From UCB2 sp964475735 (lineage in GTDB: Bacteria > Chloroflexota > Dehalococcoidia > Tepidiformales > Tepidiformaceae), in the NCBI GenBank assembly GCA_964475735.1, contig CAYYYI010000142.1, forward strand, positions 1 to 6,347: 6,347 bases of DNA. Direction: 5' to 3'. The notes below the pieces were generated by a model. The model saw only the letters and a list, made by a program, of their open reading frames with translations. It made no database searches and was not told where the DNA came from. The position numbers were made by a program, and so were the translations under genes. Below are positions 1-5,926 of the stretch, piece after piece (the stretch's first letter is position 1; each line of letters begins with the position of its first letter).

Positions 1-1038
1 AAGGGCGTGATGCTCACCCACCGCAACTGCTACATCAACGCCTACAACTTCATCGCCCACCTGGGAATCCGGCACGACGACATCGAGCTGTGGACCCTGC
101 CGATGTTCCACGCCAACGGCTGGGGCGGTCCCTTCGCGTTGACGGCGATGGGGGCTACCCACGTCGTGCTCCGGGCGGTCGCCGGCGAGGACATTTACCG
201 GCTCATAGAAGAGGAGAAGGTGACCTTCGCCTGCATGGCCCCGGCGGTGCTCAACACCATCCTCACCTACCCGGACAAGGAGAAGCACACCATCACCACC
301 CGCCCCCGGTTTACTATCGCCGGCGCCCCGCCTCCCGCGGCTTTCGTCGAGCGGCTGGAAAAGGAGCTGGGCTGGGAGTTCATCGAAATCTATGGGCTCA
401 CAGAGACGGCGCCCATCCTCACCGTTTCGCGGCCGGACTTCCATTCCCACCCCGACGACTACGCCCGCCGCTCCCGCGCGGGCGTCGAGGCCATCGGCGT
501 CGATGTGCAGGTGCTCGACGACAACGGCAACCCGGTTCCGATGGACAACAACAGCATCGGCGAGGTCTGCGCGCGTTCGAACGTCATCCTCAAGGGATAC
601 TGGGAGCAGCCGGATGAGACGGCGAAGGCGATCTACGACGGCTACTTCCACACTGGCGACCTGGCGGTGTGGGACGAATACGGGAACATCCACATCGTCG
701 ACCGCAAGAAGGACGTCATCATCTCGGGAGGCGAGAACATCTCGTCGTCCGAGATCGAAGACTGCCTCTACATGCATCCGGCGGTGCTGGAGTGCGCGGT
801 GATTGGCGTGCCCAGCGAAAAGTGGGGCGAAACCCCAAAGGCGCTAGTAGTGCTGCGCGAAGGGCAGCGCCCGACCGAAGAGGAGGTCATCGCCTTCACG
901 CGGGAGCGGATGGCGCACTTCAAATGCCCCACCTCGATCGACTTCGTGGAGTCGCTCCCCCGCACGGCCACGGGGAAACTGCAGAAGTTCGTCATCCGGG
1001 ACCAGTACTGGAAGGGCGTGCAGCGCCGGGTGAACTGA
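1..1038 (+). CDS. AMP-forming acyl-CoA synthetase (fatty-acid-CoA ligase type), 5' partial
   Basis: This is the C-terminal 345 residues of an ANL-superfamily adenylate-forming ligase. Such enzymes activate a carboxylic acid with ATP to an acyl-AMP and then transfer it to CoA. The window opens inside the phosphate-binding loop (KGVMLTHRN, residues 1-9), so roughly the first 190-200 residues are missing. Visible motifs in order are LPMFHANGW (near residues 36-44), GAPPP, YGLTETAP (131-138, adenine and acyl pocket), HTGDLA (217-222, D220 binding ribose hydroxyls), DRKKDVIISGGENIS (from 234, the hinge to the C-terminal domain) and PRTATGKLQK, with K326 the expected catalytic lysine of the adenylation half-reaction. 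All core motifs are intact, so the enzyme looks active. The FHANGW segment resembles medium/long-chain fatty-acyl-CoA ligases and DmdB-like (methylmercaptopropionate-CoA) ligases. The substrate cannot be fixed from sequence. It is followed 49 bp later by a toxin-antitoxin module that has its own operator. Confidence 0.95.
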   Translation, partial: KGVMLTHRNCYINAYNFIAHLGIRHDDIELWTLPMFHANGWGGPFALTAMGATHVVLRAVAGEDIYRLIEEEKVTFACMAPAVLNTILTYPDKEKHTITTRPRFTIAGAPPPAAFVERLEKELGWEFIEIYGLTETAPILTVSRPDFHSHPDDYARRSRAGVEAIGVDVQVLDDNGNPVPMDNNSIGEVCARSNVILKGYWEQPDETAKAIYDGYFHTGDLAVWDEYGNIHIVDRKKDVIISGGENISSSEIEDCLYMHPAVLECAVIGVPSEKWGETPKALVVLREGQRPTEEEVIAFTRERMAHFKCPTSIDFVESLPRTATGKLQKFVIRDQYWKGVQRRVN

Positions 1039-1051
1039 CGCCGATCTCGGC

Positions 1052-1072
1052 GTGATATCATTATGATATCAC
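1052..1072. promoter_or_regulatory. Perfect palindromic operator of vapBC-1 with overlapping -10-like box
   Basis: Two 9-base arms (GTGATATCA at 1052-1060 and TGATATCAC at 1064-1072) form a perfect inverted repeat around a 3-base TTA centre. Each arm contains the self-palindromic octamer TGATATCA, and the two copies start 11 bp apart, about one helical turn. A good -10-like hexamer, TATGAT (1062-1067), lies inside the repeat, so a bound repressor would cover the promoter. The site is 15 bp upstream of the antitoxin start, where ribbon-helix-helix antitoxins of VapBC modules normally bind. It is strikingly AT-rich against its surroundings. No convincing -35 box was found. The operator role is inferred from position and symmetry. 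Confidence 0.8.
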
Positions 1073-1087
1073 TGGCGGAGGCGGACC

Positions 1088-1342
1088 ATGCCCGATCTGC
1101 TAATTCGCAATCTGAAGCCCGAAACAGTGGCCTTCCTGAAAGAACGGGCAAGGCTGAGTCGGCGCTCCGTGCAGGCCGAAGTAGCCGCCCTCATTGAAGA
1201 GGCGGAGGCGGAAGAGGCCCGCTCGCGCGAGTTCTGGCGCCAGGCCGCTGAGATCCGGGAGTCCCTTGCCGGGCGAAGGCACGCGGACAGTGCAGAGCTG
1301 ATCCGCGAGGACCGCGACACCAACCACGGCCGCGATTTGTGA
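1088..1342 (+). CDS. vapB: FitA-like ribbon-helix-helix antitoxin of vapBC-1
   Basis: An 84-residue protein that should neutralise the PIN toxin encoded next and repress their shared promoter. The N-terminus reads as a ribbon-helix-helix DNA-binding fold of the FitA-like class: a beta strand LLIRNL (residues 4-9), helix 1 at about 11-22 (PETVAFLKERAR) and helix 2 at about 26-39 (RSVQAEVAALIEEA). A charged linker leads to a toxin-binding tail ending DSAELIREDRD, the kind of acidic/arginine tail these antitoxins place in the toxin groove. The ATG at 1088 has a strong GGAGG site (1077-1081) six bases upstream. The stop overlaps the toxin GTG start by four bases (GTGA, 1339-1342), giving translational coupling. 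Regulation is expected through the palindrome just upstream. The family is assigned by motif recognition, not by a search. Confidence 0.87.
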   Translation: MPDLLIRNLKPETVAFLKERARLSRRSVQAEVAALIEEAEAEEARSREFWRQAAEIRESLAGRRHADSAELIREDRDTNHGRDL

Positions 1343-1755
1343 CGCAGTTCGTGGTGGATGCGAGCGTCGCGCTCAAGTGGCTCGTCCCCGAGGAGCACGC
1401 GGAACAGGCGCTGACACTCAACTCGCCCGCGAACAACCTCGCCGCTCCGGACCTCCTGTTTGTGGAGATGGCCAACGTCGTGTGGAAGAAATGCCGCCGG
1501 GGAGAGATCAGCAGCGATGAGGCGGAGCGTCTCGTGGCCGTGGCGATGCGCGCTCCGGTTCGGACCCTCGATTCAGCCAGTCTGCTGCCAGCGGCCATGC
1601 GACTGGCCCTCGCGCACAATTGCACGGTCTACGACTCCCTCTACGTGGCCCTGGCGCTGCGGGAGCAATGCCCGCTGGTAACCGCCGACCGACGGCTCTT
1701 CAACGCAATTGCGCCCGCGTTTCCGGAGAACGTGACCTGGGTGGAAGAGCTATAG
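1339..1755 (+). CDS. vapC: VapC-type PIN-domain ribonuclease toxin of vapBC-1
   Basis: A 138-residue PIN-domain protein, the usual length for VapC toxins, which are Mg2+-dependent ribonucleases that block translation by cutting tRNA or rRNA. The four acidic metal-binding positions are all present: D7 in VVDASVALKW, E43 in FVEMANVVWK, D99 in VYDSLYVALA and D117 in TADRRLF. The toxin therefore looks catalytically intact. The GTG start at 1339 is chosen because it sits in the four-base GTGA overlap with the antitoxin stop and puts the first PIN strand directly at the N-terminus. No clear Shine-Dalgarno site precedes it, so translation probably depends on ribosomes finishing the antitoxin. A long hairpin begins at the stop codon. 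The cellular RNA target is unknown. Confidence 0.94.
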   Translation: MTQFVVDASVALKWLVPEEHAEQALTLNSPANNLAAPDLLFVEMANVVWKKCRRGEISSDEAERLVAVAMRAPVRTLDSASLLPAAMRLALAHNCTVYDSLYVALALREQCPLVTADRRLFNAIAPAFPENVTWVEEL

Positions 1756-1790
1756 GGGTGGGGATGGCGGCGATTGCCATCCCCACCCCT
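1754..1790. terminator. 15-bp-stem hairpin between convergent genes, probable bidirectional terminator
   Basis: AGGGGTGGGGATGGC (1754-1768) is perfectly complementary to 1776-1790, with a 7-base loop (GGCGATT). The stem begins within the vapC-1 stop codon and ends 13 bp before the stop of the convergent lipoprotein gene, so it serves the 3' ends of both. Neither side has a run of T, so classical intrinsic termination is not assured. It may act instead as a 3' end stabiliser or as a barrier between the two converging transcripts. Confidence 0.7.
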
Positions 1791-1803
1791 CCACCAAGCG
1801 CCG

Positions 1804-3669
1804 CTAGCGGAGGTCGCCGACCGCGAACACATCCAGCCGGGCTTCGGCCTGGTGGCCGATGTAGAGACGGCGGTGGGCCGTGTCCAGCGCAAGGACGGGG
1901 ACGAGGATGTGGTCACCAGGGAGCGGCTCTGCGTGGAGCGTCGTCAGCGCGGCGGCGTCGATGACCAGCACCTCCCAGCCCGCATCGCCGGAACCCAGCG
2001 CCCAGTAGGTCTCGGTGGCGGGGTCAGCCGCGAATACGGCGAGACTTGTGGGCAGCGAGCGGCCTGTCGCCTGCAGCGTTCCGCCATCTATCTCTACCGG
2101 CCCCACGAAGAGGCGATTGCGCTCCGCGTCGAAGAAGAGGAGTTCGCCTTCGCGAGGGACCTTTGTCCAGTCGACCGCATCACGGCTGAGCGTGGCGACC
2201 TTCGCGTAGCCGGCCGCCGCGTCATAGACGGTCACCTCCTGCTGCTGCAGGGAGAGCACGAACAGCCTGTTGCGCGACTCGTCGACCTCAAGCTGGATCT
2301 GCCCGGGGCCGCCGCCGGTGTCGCCGGTCTTCATNNNNNNNNNNNNNNNNNNNNNNNNNNNNNNNNNNNNNNNNNNNNNNNNNNNNNNNNNNNNNNNNNN
2401 NNNNNNNNNNNNNNNNNNNNNNNNNNNNNNNNNNGGGTCGAAAGCAGCGAGGTAGCTCCCGCCGAGGCGGCTGCTCAGGTAGGCGGTGCCATCGGCGGCG
2501 AAGGCGATCTGCTCGATGCTGTCGCCGAGGCGGATGGGTTCGGCGGCACGGTAGGTTGCGGTGTCGATGCTCCAGACGACCGAAGCGTCGCCATTGGCGA
2601 TGTAGATGCGGCCGTTGGCGTTGTTGAGGCTCATCCGGTGAGGTTTGCGGCCGAACGAGAGTGACGCCGCGGGCTGGCCGGTCGTGACGTTGTAGACATC
2701 GAGATGGCCGCCCACCCCCGCGGCCTCGCCCTCGGCGGGGCGCTCCGTGGAGAGCACGGCCACCTTCCCGTGGGCGGCGTCGAAGAGCATGTCCGAAACG
2801 GTGCGATTGCCTGCCAGCCGGATTGTTTTCAGCGTGCGGCCGTCGCGGTCAAGCACGGTAACCGCACGCGCAGAGCCCACCAGGAAGCGGTCGTTGGCGG
2901 CGTCGAACATGAGCCACCCGGTACGCTCGTTCGCGGGCATCGTGAAGGCGATCTTCCCTTCGACGGCGCCCGTTGCCGGATCGAGGATGGAAATCGTTCG
3001 CGACTCGCCGGTGGTGGCGGAATCCAGCACGTAGACGACGTCGCGGGCGGGGTCGTAGACCATCTCGCCGGTCCGCTCGCCAAGGGCCGTCTGCTGGTAG
3101 AGCAGCCCGAAGGTGGGGCCGCCGAACGCCTGGATCCCGGCGTCCTTCGTGGCGATGAGCAGATTGCCGCGCGAGGTGTCGACGACCGCCTGGTGGCCTT
3201 CAAGGAAACCGGAAAGAGCGGCAGGGCCTTCGATTGCGCCCGTGGAGAGGTCGACCCGGCGCAGAGTCGCATTGGTGGCATCGAGGACGTAGAGGCGGTT
3301 GCTGTCCTCGGCGAGGTACAGGTACTTGAGCCCGCGGCCCTCGACGCCGGAGTCGACCGTGCGCACCCATTCCCCGCTGGCGGCATCGAGCACCGCGATA
3401 TCGCTGCTCATGATGCCTGAGACATAGACGAGGTTGCGCTGCGAATCGCTGGCCACCGAGAAGAGCTTGAGCACGTTCTCATCGAGGGGCCGATCCAGGG
3501 CGTCGAGCATGTCCACGGTCTGTTCGAGGCAGAGCGGTTGGTCGCAGGGCGCATTTGGTGCGCTTGCGGACGAGCCGGGCTCGGGGACTCCTGCGGTGGT
3601 GGGGTTGGGGCTGCAGGCGGCAGCGGCGATGGCCATGACGGCCAGGATGGCGGCGACGGTTGCTCGCAT
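1804..3669 (-). CDS. Lipoprotein with tandem beta-propeller (YncE/NHL/WD-like) repeats, interrupted by assembly gap
   Basis: A putative surface lipoprotein of about 621 codons. The N-terminus has one basic residue, a hydrophobic stretch (residues 4-18) and a lipobox AAAC with C19 as the lipidated cysteine. A Ser/Pro/Thr-rich linker follows, then a CxxxxC pair (C42, C47). The rest consists of about twelve repeats of roughly 40 residues, each with a pattern like (D/S)xxxxRLYVxx...VxVxDxxTGxxxxx, for example NRLYVLDATNATLRRVDLST and NRLFVLSLQQQEVTVYDAAA. This is the blade pattern of YncE-like propellers; twelve blades would make two propellers or one large one. No catalytic motif is evident, so it may be a ligand-binding or scaffold protein on the cell surface. 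The ATG at 3669 has an excellent AGGAGG site (3676-3681) six bases upstream. Residues 412-445 fall in the N run, so the true length is unknown. The frame matches on both sides, but with an arbitrary 100-N filler this could be chance. Confidence 0.85.
   Translation of the reverse strand: MRATVAAILAVMAIAAAACSPNPTTAGVPEPGSSASAPNAPCDQPLCLEQTVDMLDALDRPLDENVLKLFSVASDSQRNLVYVSGIMSSDIAVLDAASGEWVRTVDSGVEGRGLKYLYLAEDSNRLYVLDATNATLRRVDLSTGAIEGPAALSGFLEGHQAVVDTSRGNLLIATKDAGIQAFGGPTFGLLYQQTALGERTGEMVYDPARDVVYVLDSATTGESRTISILDPATGAVEGKIAFTMPANERTGWLMFDAANDRFLVGSARAVTVLDRDGRTLKTIRLAGNRTVSDMLFDAAHGKVAVLSTERPAEGEAAGVGGHLDVYNVTTGQPAASLSFGRKPHRMSLNNANGRIYIANGDASVVWSIDTATYRAAEPIRLGDSIEQIAFAADGTAYLSSRLGGSYLAAFDXXXXXXXXXXXXXXXXXXXXXXXXXXXXXXXXXXMKTGDTGGGPGQIQLEVDESRNRLFVLSLQQQEVTVYDAAAGYAKVATLSRDAVDWTKVPREGELLFFDAERNRLFVGPVEIDGGTLQATGRSLPTSLAVFAADPATETYWALGSGDAGWEVLVIDAAALTTLHAEPLPGDHILVPVLALDTAHRRLYIGHQAEARLDVFAVGDLR
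2335..2434. other. Assembly gap (100 N)
   Basis: Exactly 100 undetermined bases, the conventional placeholder for a scaffold gap of unknown size. It falls between two blades of the repeat-containing lipoprotein. Distances across it are nominal, and blades may be missing or artificially joined. Confidence 0.99.
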
Positions 3670-3675
3670 GTTCAG

Positions 3676-3681
3676 CCTCCT
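3676..3681 (-). promoter_or_regulatory. Strong ribosome binding site of the lipoprotein gene
   Basis: Read on the minus strand this is AGGAGG, six bases before the ATG at 3669. It fixes the lipoprotein start, which also begins with a proper signal peptide. Confidence 0.85.
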
Positions 3682-3688
3682 CGGAGCG

Positions 3689-3704
3689 GCCCGCTCACGC
3701 GGGC
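3689..3704 (-). promoter_or_regulatory. Small GC-rich hairpin just upstream of the lipoprotein ribosome binding site
   Basis: A 6-bp stem (GCCCGC at 3689-3694 with GCGGGC at 3699-3704) and a 4-base loop lie 7 bp upstream of the AGGAGG site, so they would be in the 5' leader. The stem could influence translation, but short GC stems are common by chance in DNA of this composition. I could not find a convincing promoter for the lipoprotein in the rest of the 166-bp divergent region. Confidence 0.3.
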
Positions 3705-3794
3705 GGCTGTCGGGAGAGTGATGGCGGCAGGCAGAGCGGGGGTGACGCCGCAGACGCGGGAGCCTTTACCGGGGCTTGCTGGCCGGGGGACGTG

Positions 3795-3838
3795 ATACGA
3801 TATGGTTGCCCGTATACGGACATATGGGGACCCATATG
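3795..3838. promoter_or_regulatory. Promoter/operator region of vapBC-2 with palindromes overlapping the start codon
   Basis: CATATGGG (3821-3828) and CCCATATG (3831-3838) form a perfect 8-bp inverted repeat around GA. The second arm contains the antitoxin start codon, and the centre contains the likely Shine-Dalgarno GGGGA (3826-3830). Upstream lie a perfect palindrome CGTATACG (3811-3818) and a third ATATGG (3800-3805), exactly 22 bp (two helical turns) before the one at 3822-3827. ATACG (3795-3799) is also inverted as CGTAT (3811-3815). A weak -10-like TACGAT lies at 3796-3801. These features fit an autoregulated toxin-antitoxin promoter with several half-sites. The exact transcription start is not evident. 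Confidence 0.7.
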
Positions 3839-4081
3839 AAAACGACCATCGAGATCTCCGATCCGTTGCTGCAGAAGGCGCGCCGCCTGGCCGAGGAAGA
3901 GGACACGACGCTCCGCGCGATCGTCGAGCGAGCCCTTCGCCAGTTCGTGGAGGCGCGGGAGAAGGCGCCCCGCTTCAGGCTCCAGGACACGAGCGTCAGC
4001 GGCGAGGGCCTCTCGCCCGAGTTCCAGGGTCGAGGCTGGGAGGCGATCCGCGCGGCCATCTATGAAGGGCGGGGCGAGTGA
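3836..4081 (+). CDS. vapB: VapB-type antitoxin of vapBC-2 (type II VapB family, formerly DUF2191)
   Basis: An 81-residue antitoxin. The N-terminus MKTTIEISDPLLQKARRLAE, followed by a TTLRAIVERALRQFV helix (residues 24-38), is the hallmark of the VapB antitoxin family with a small DNA-binding N-terminal fold, different from the FitA-like antitoxin of module 1. The tail GWEAIRAAIYEGRGE (67-81) matches the conserved toxin-binding end of this family, in which a Trp and basic residues contact the PIN active site. The start at 3836 is preferred because GGGGA (3826-3830) lies five bases upstream and the protein then begins with the family's canonical MKTTIEI. An in-frame ATG at 3824 would add only four residues (MGTH). 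Its stop overlaps the toxin start by GTGA (4078-4081). It should bind the palindromes that overlap its own start codon and repress both genes. Confidence 0.9.
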   Translation: MKTTIEISDPLLQKARRLAEEEDTTLRAIVERALRQFVEAREKAPRFRLQDTSVSGEGLSPEFQGRGWEAIRAAIYEGRGE

Positions 4082-4515
4082 TCGCGGTAGACACCAACAT
4101 CCTCGTCCATGCACACCGGCGCGACAGCGAGTGGCACCAACGGGCGTCGGAGGCGCTCCGCAGCCTTGCCGAGGGGAAGGCGCAATGGGCGATCCCATGG
4201 CCCTGCATCCACGAATTCGTCGCCATCGTGACCCATCCGCGAGTGTTCGTTCCTCCCAGCATGCCAGGGCAGGCTGTGGCGCAGGTTGAGGCATGGCTGG
4301 CCTCGCCGGGTCTGGTGCTGCTCTCGGAGAGCGCCGGGTATTGGGAGGTCCTGGCCAGGTTCATCACACAGGCGGGCGCGCGCGGAGGGCTTGTTCACGA
4401 CGCCAGGGTTGCGGCTCTGTGCTCCTTCCACGGGGTGCGGGAGCTCTGGACGGCGGACCGCGACTTCGCCCGGTTCCCGGCGCTGCGCGTGCGCAATCCG
4501 CTCGTGGGGGCCTGA
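4078..4515 (+). CDS. vapC: VapC-type PIN-domain ribonuclease toxin of vapBC-2
   Basis: A 145-residue PIN-domain toxin of the subfamily expanded in mycobacteria (like TIGR00028). The acidic active-site residues are complete: D5 in VDTNILVHAH, E46 in CIHEFVAIVTHPRVF, D108 in VHDARVAALC and D127 in LWTADRDF, with D129 close by. Expected activity is Mg2+-dependent cleavage of a structured RNA such as a tRNA; the target is not predictable here. The GTG start at 4078 overlaps the antitoxin stop by four bases and is preceded by GAAGGG (4064-4069) at a spacing of eight, so it has its own ribosome site as well as coupling. The sequence is clearly different from the first toxin, so the pair is not a recent duplication. 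No strong terminator follows in the 118 bp before the next gene. Confidence 0.94.
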   Translation: MIAVDTNILVHAHRRDSEWHQRASEALRSLAEGKAQWAIPWPCIHEFVAIVTHPRVFVPPSMPGQAVAQVEAWLASPGLVLLSESAGYWEVLARFITQAGARGGLVHDARVAALCSFHGVRELWTADRDFARFPALRVRNPLVGA

Positions 4516-4621
4516 GAGCACGGTCCGGCCGACTGCGAGGCGGGCCTGGCACGAACGCGAATCAGAACCGGCGTGGCAAGGCCCGGCGCCCCTTTCCCCG
4601 GCCCTTCCCCATGCAACGGGG

Positions 4622-4627
4622 TACACT
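4622..4627 (+). promoter_or_regulatory. Possible -10 box of a leaderless promoter for the DUF362 gene
   Basis: TACACT fits the TANNNT pattern and ends six bases before the ATG at 4634. That spacing would put the transcription start on or next to the start codon, as in leaderless genes. There is no Shine-Dalgarno site at normal spacing (the nearest G run, 4618-4621, is 12 bases from the ATG), which supports the idea. No clear -35 box is present. Confidence 0.4.
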
Positions 4628-4633
4628 CTCCAC

Positions 4634-5758
4634 ATGACTGCCGAAACCTCCCACGAGCCCGGGGCCCGGCCTGCGCCGTCCCGCGAGCCGCTTGTCTCCG
4701 TCCTTTATACCGGGGCCTCTACCGTCGTGGGCGACGTGGCGCGCCTCATGGAAATGGCCCACTTTCGCGAGCACCTGCCCGCCTCCAGCGAGACGCTGCT
4801 CAAGGTCAATATCAGCTGGCAGCACTACTACCCCGGCTGCAGCACCAGCCCCTGGCAACTCGATGGGGTGACCACCGCCCTGCGCGGCGCCGGCTATGAG
4901 CGCGTCACGCCCGTCCAGAACGGCACCGTGGTCGTCAACTCCCACGAGGGCGAGAAGGGCAACAAGCACGACCGCGTTTTTGCGAAGCACGGCCTGGCCC
5001 CGGTCCATCTCCAGGACAAAGGCGCGCGCTGGGTCCCTTACGCGCCCCACGGCGAGATGCTCGTGCTCGACAAGATCTTCCCCGACGGCATCGAGATCCC
5101 CGAAATGTTCCTGGGCACGAACATCGTCCACCTGCCCACGCTGAAGACGCACGTCTTCACAACCATGACGGGCGCGATGAAGAACGCCTTCGGCGGCCTG
5201 CTCAACAACCGGCGCCACTGGACCCATTCGGTCATTCACGAAACCCTGGTCGACCTCCTGCGCATCCAGCAGGAAATCCACACAGGTATCTTCGCAGTGA
5301 TGGATGGCACAATCGCCGGCGACGGCCCCGGCCCGCGCGCCATGCGCCCCCACGTGAAGAACGTCATCCTGGCCAGCTCCGACCAGGTGGCCATGGACGC
5401 GGTGGCGGCGAAGATGATGGGCTTCGATCCCATGAGCCTGAAATTCATCCGCCTCGCCCACGAAGCCGGGCTCGGCGTGGGCAACCCCTCCGAGATCACG
5501 GTCGAAGGGCTCGACGTGAGCGGCATCAACTTCGGTTTCAGCGGCGACGAGGATACCTTCGCCAGCTGGGGCCAGAAACAGATCTACTGGGGCAAGCTCC
5601 ACCGCTTCGAGAAGTTCCTGCTTCGTACGCCGCTGGTGCCCTGGAGCTACTGGGCGAGCAACGTCTACCACAACTACTACTGGTACCCGCTCATGGGAAA
5701 GCGCCGCATCGCCAGCATGATGAACACCGAGTGGGGCAAGCTTTTCCAGTCGTACTGA
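4634..5758 (+). CDS. DUF362 domain-containing protein
   Basis: A complete 374-residue protein of the DUF362 family, whose biochemical role is not established; some relatives carry added 4Fe-4S ferredoxin modules. Family landmarks are LLKVNISW (residues 55-62), NIVHLPTLKTHVFTTMTGAMKNAFGGLL (163-190, the conserved K171-T-H173 and K183-N184), MDGTIAGDGPGP (223-234) and DQVAMDAVAAKMMG (250-263). Here there is a single cysteine (C69), so there is no iron-sulfur cluster motif. The last 50 residues carry a dense aromatic stretch (W337-Y351) ahead of a basic GKRR. No signal peptide or membrane segment is seen, so it is probably cytoplasmic. The ATG at 4634 is chosen because the frame upstream to 4286 overlaps vapC-2 and has no family similarity. 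Homology starts near residue 20, so the first residues may be a disordered leader. It may be transcribed from its own leaderless-type promoter. Confidence 0.92.
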   Translation: MTAETSHEPGARPAPSREPLVSVLYTGASTVVGDVARLMEMAHFREHLPASSETLLKVNISWQHYYPGCSTSPWQLDGVTTALRGAGYERVTPVQNGTVVVNSHEGEKGNKHDRVFAKHGLAPVHLQDKGARWVPYAPHGEMLVLDKIFPDGIEIPEMFLGTNIVHLPTLKTHVFTTMTGAMKNAFGGLLNNRRHWTHSVIHETLVDLLRIQQEIHTGIFAVMDGTIAGDGPGPRAMRPHVKNVILASSDQVAMDAVAAKMMGFDPMSLKFIRLAHEAGLGVGNPSEITVEGLDVSGINFGFSGDEDTFASWGQKQIYWGKLHRFEKFLLRTPLVPWSYWASNVYHNYYWYPLMGKRRIASMMNTEWGKLFQSY

Positions 5759-5784
5759 CCGGCGCGGGGAGCGTGCTGTCCGTG

Positions 5785-5815
5785 GCGGGGCCGGCATTCG
5801 AATCCGGTGCCCCGC
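5785..5815. terminator. Terminator-like hairpin after the DUF362 gene
   Basis: GCGGGGC (5785-5791) pairs with GCCCCGC (5809-5815). CGG (5792-5794) pairs with CCG (5804-5806) inside it, leaving a 2-base bulge (GT) and a 9-base loop centred on the palindrome ATTCGAAT. It starts 27 bp after the DUF362 stop and is followed by only two T, so it is a plausible but not classical terminator. The rest of the 168-bp interval up to 5926 shows nothing else I can support. Confidence 0.45.
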
Positions 5816-5926
5816 TTCCGTCGGCAGGTCAAGTTGCGTTCGCTGGCTCCCGGCGAGTAGGCTTCGGCCCGGCATGGCGCGCTGCGGTGAGGTACAGGCA
5901 CGGGCGAAGCTCCTTCGGAAGCGTTC

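Noticed and set aside
1774..2664. 296-codon plus-strand frame across the N run
   Set aside because: It is antisense to the lipoprotein gene, which has a signal peptide, ribosome site and repeats. Its length is partly made of undetermined bases.
1051..3797. Shared heptamer CGTGATA upstream of both vapBC modules (1051-1057 and 3791-3797) as a common operator
   Set aside because: Only seven bases are shared, the flanks differ, and the antitoxins belong to different families, so chance is the simpler reading.
4607..4621. CCCC/GGGG small stem before the DUF362 start
   Set aside because: A four-base stem with a seven-base loop is expected by chance in this base composition.
4286..4633. Upstream extension of the DUF362 frame
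   Set aside because: It overlaps vapC-2 in another frame, is arginine-rich and shows no DUF362 similarity. The ATG at 4634 gives the expected length.
5785..5820. tRNA-like TTCGAAT loop, possibly a tRNA fragment or attachment site
   Set aside because: The bases around the loop do not form a proper 5-bp T stem (the closing pair would be A-C), there is no matching acceptor or anticodon arm, and no CCA. A simple hairpin explains it better.
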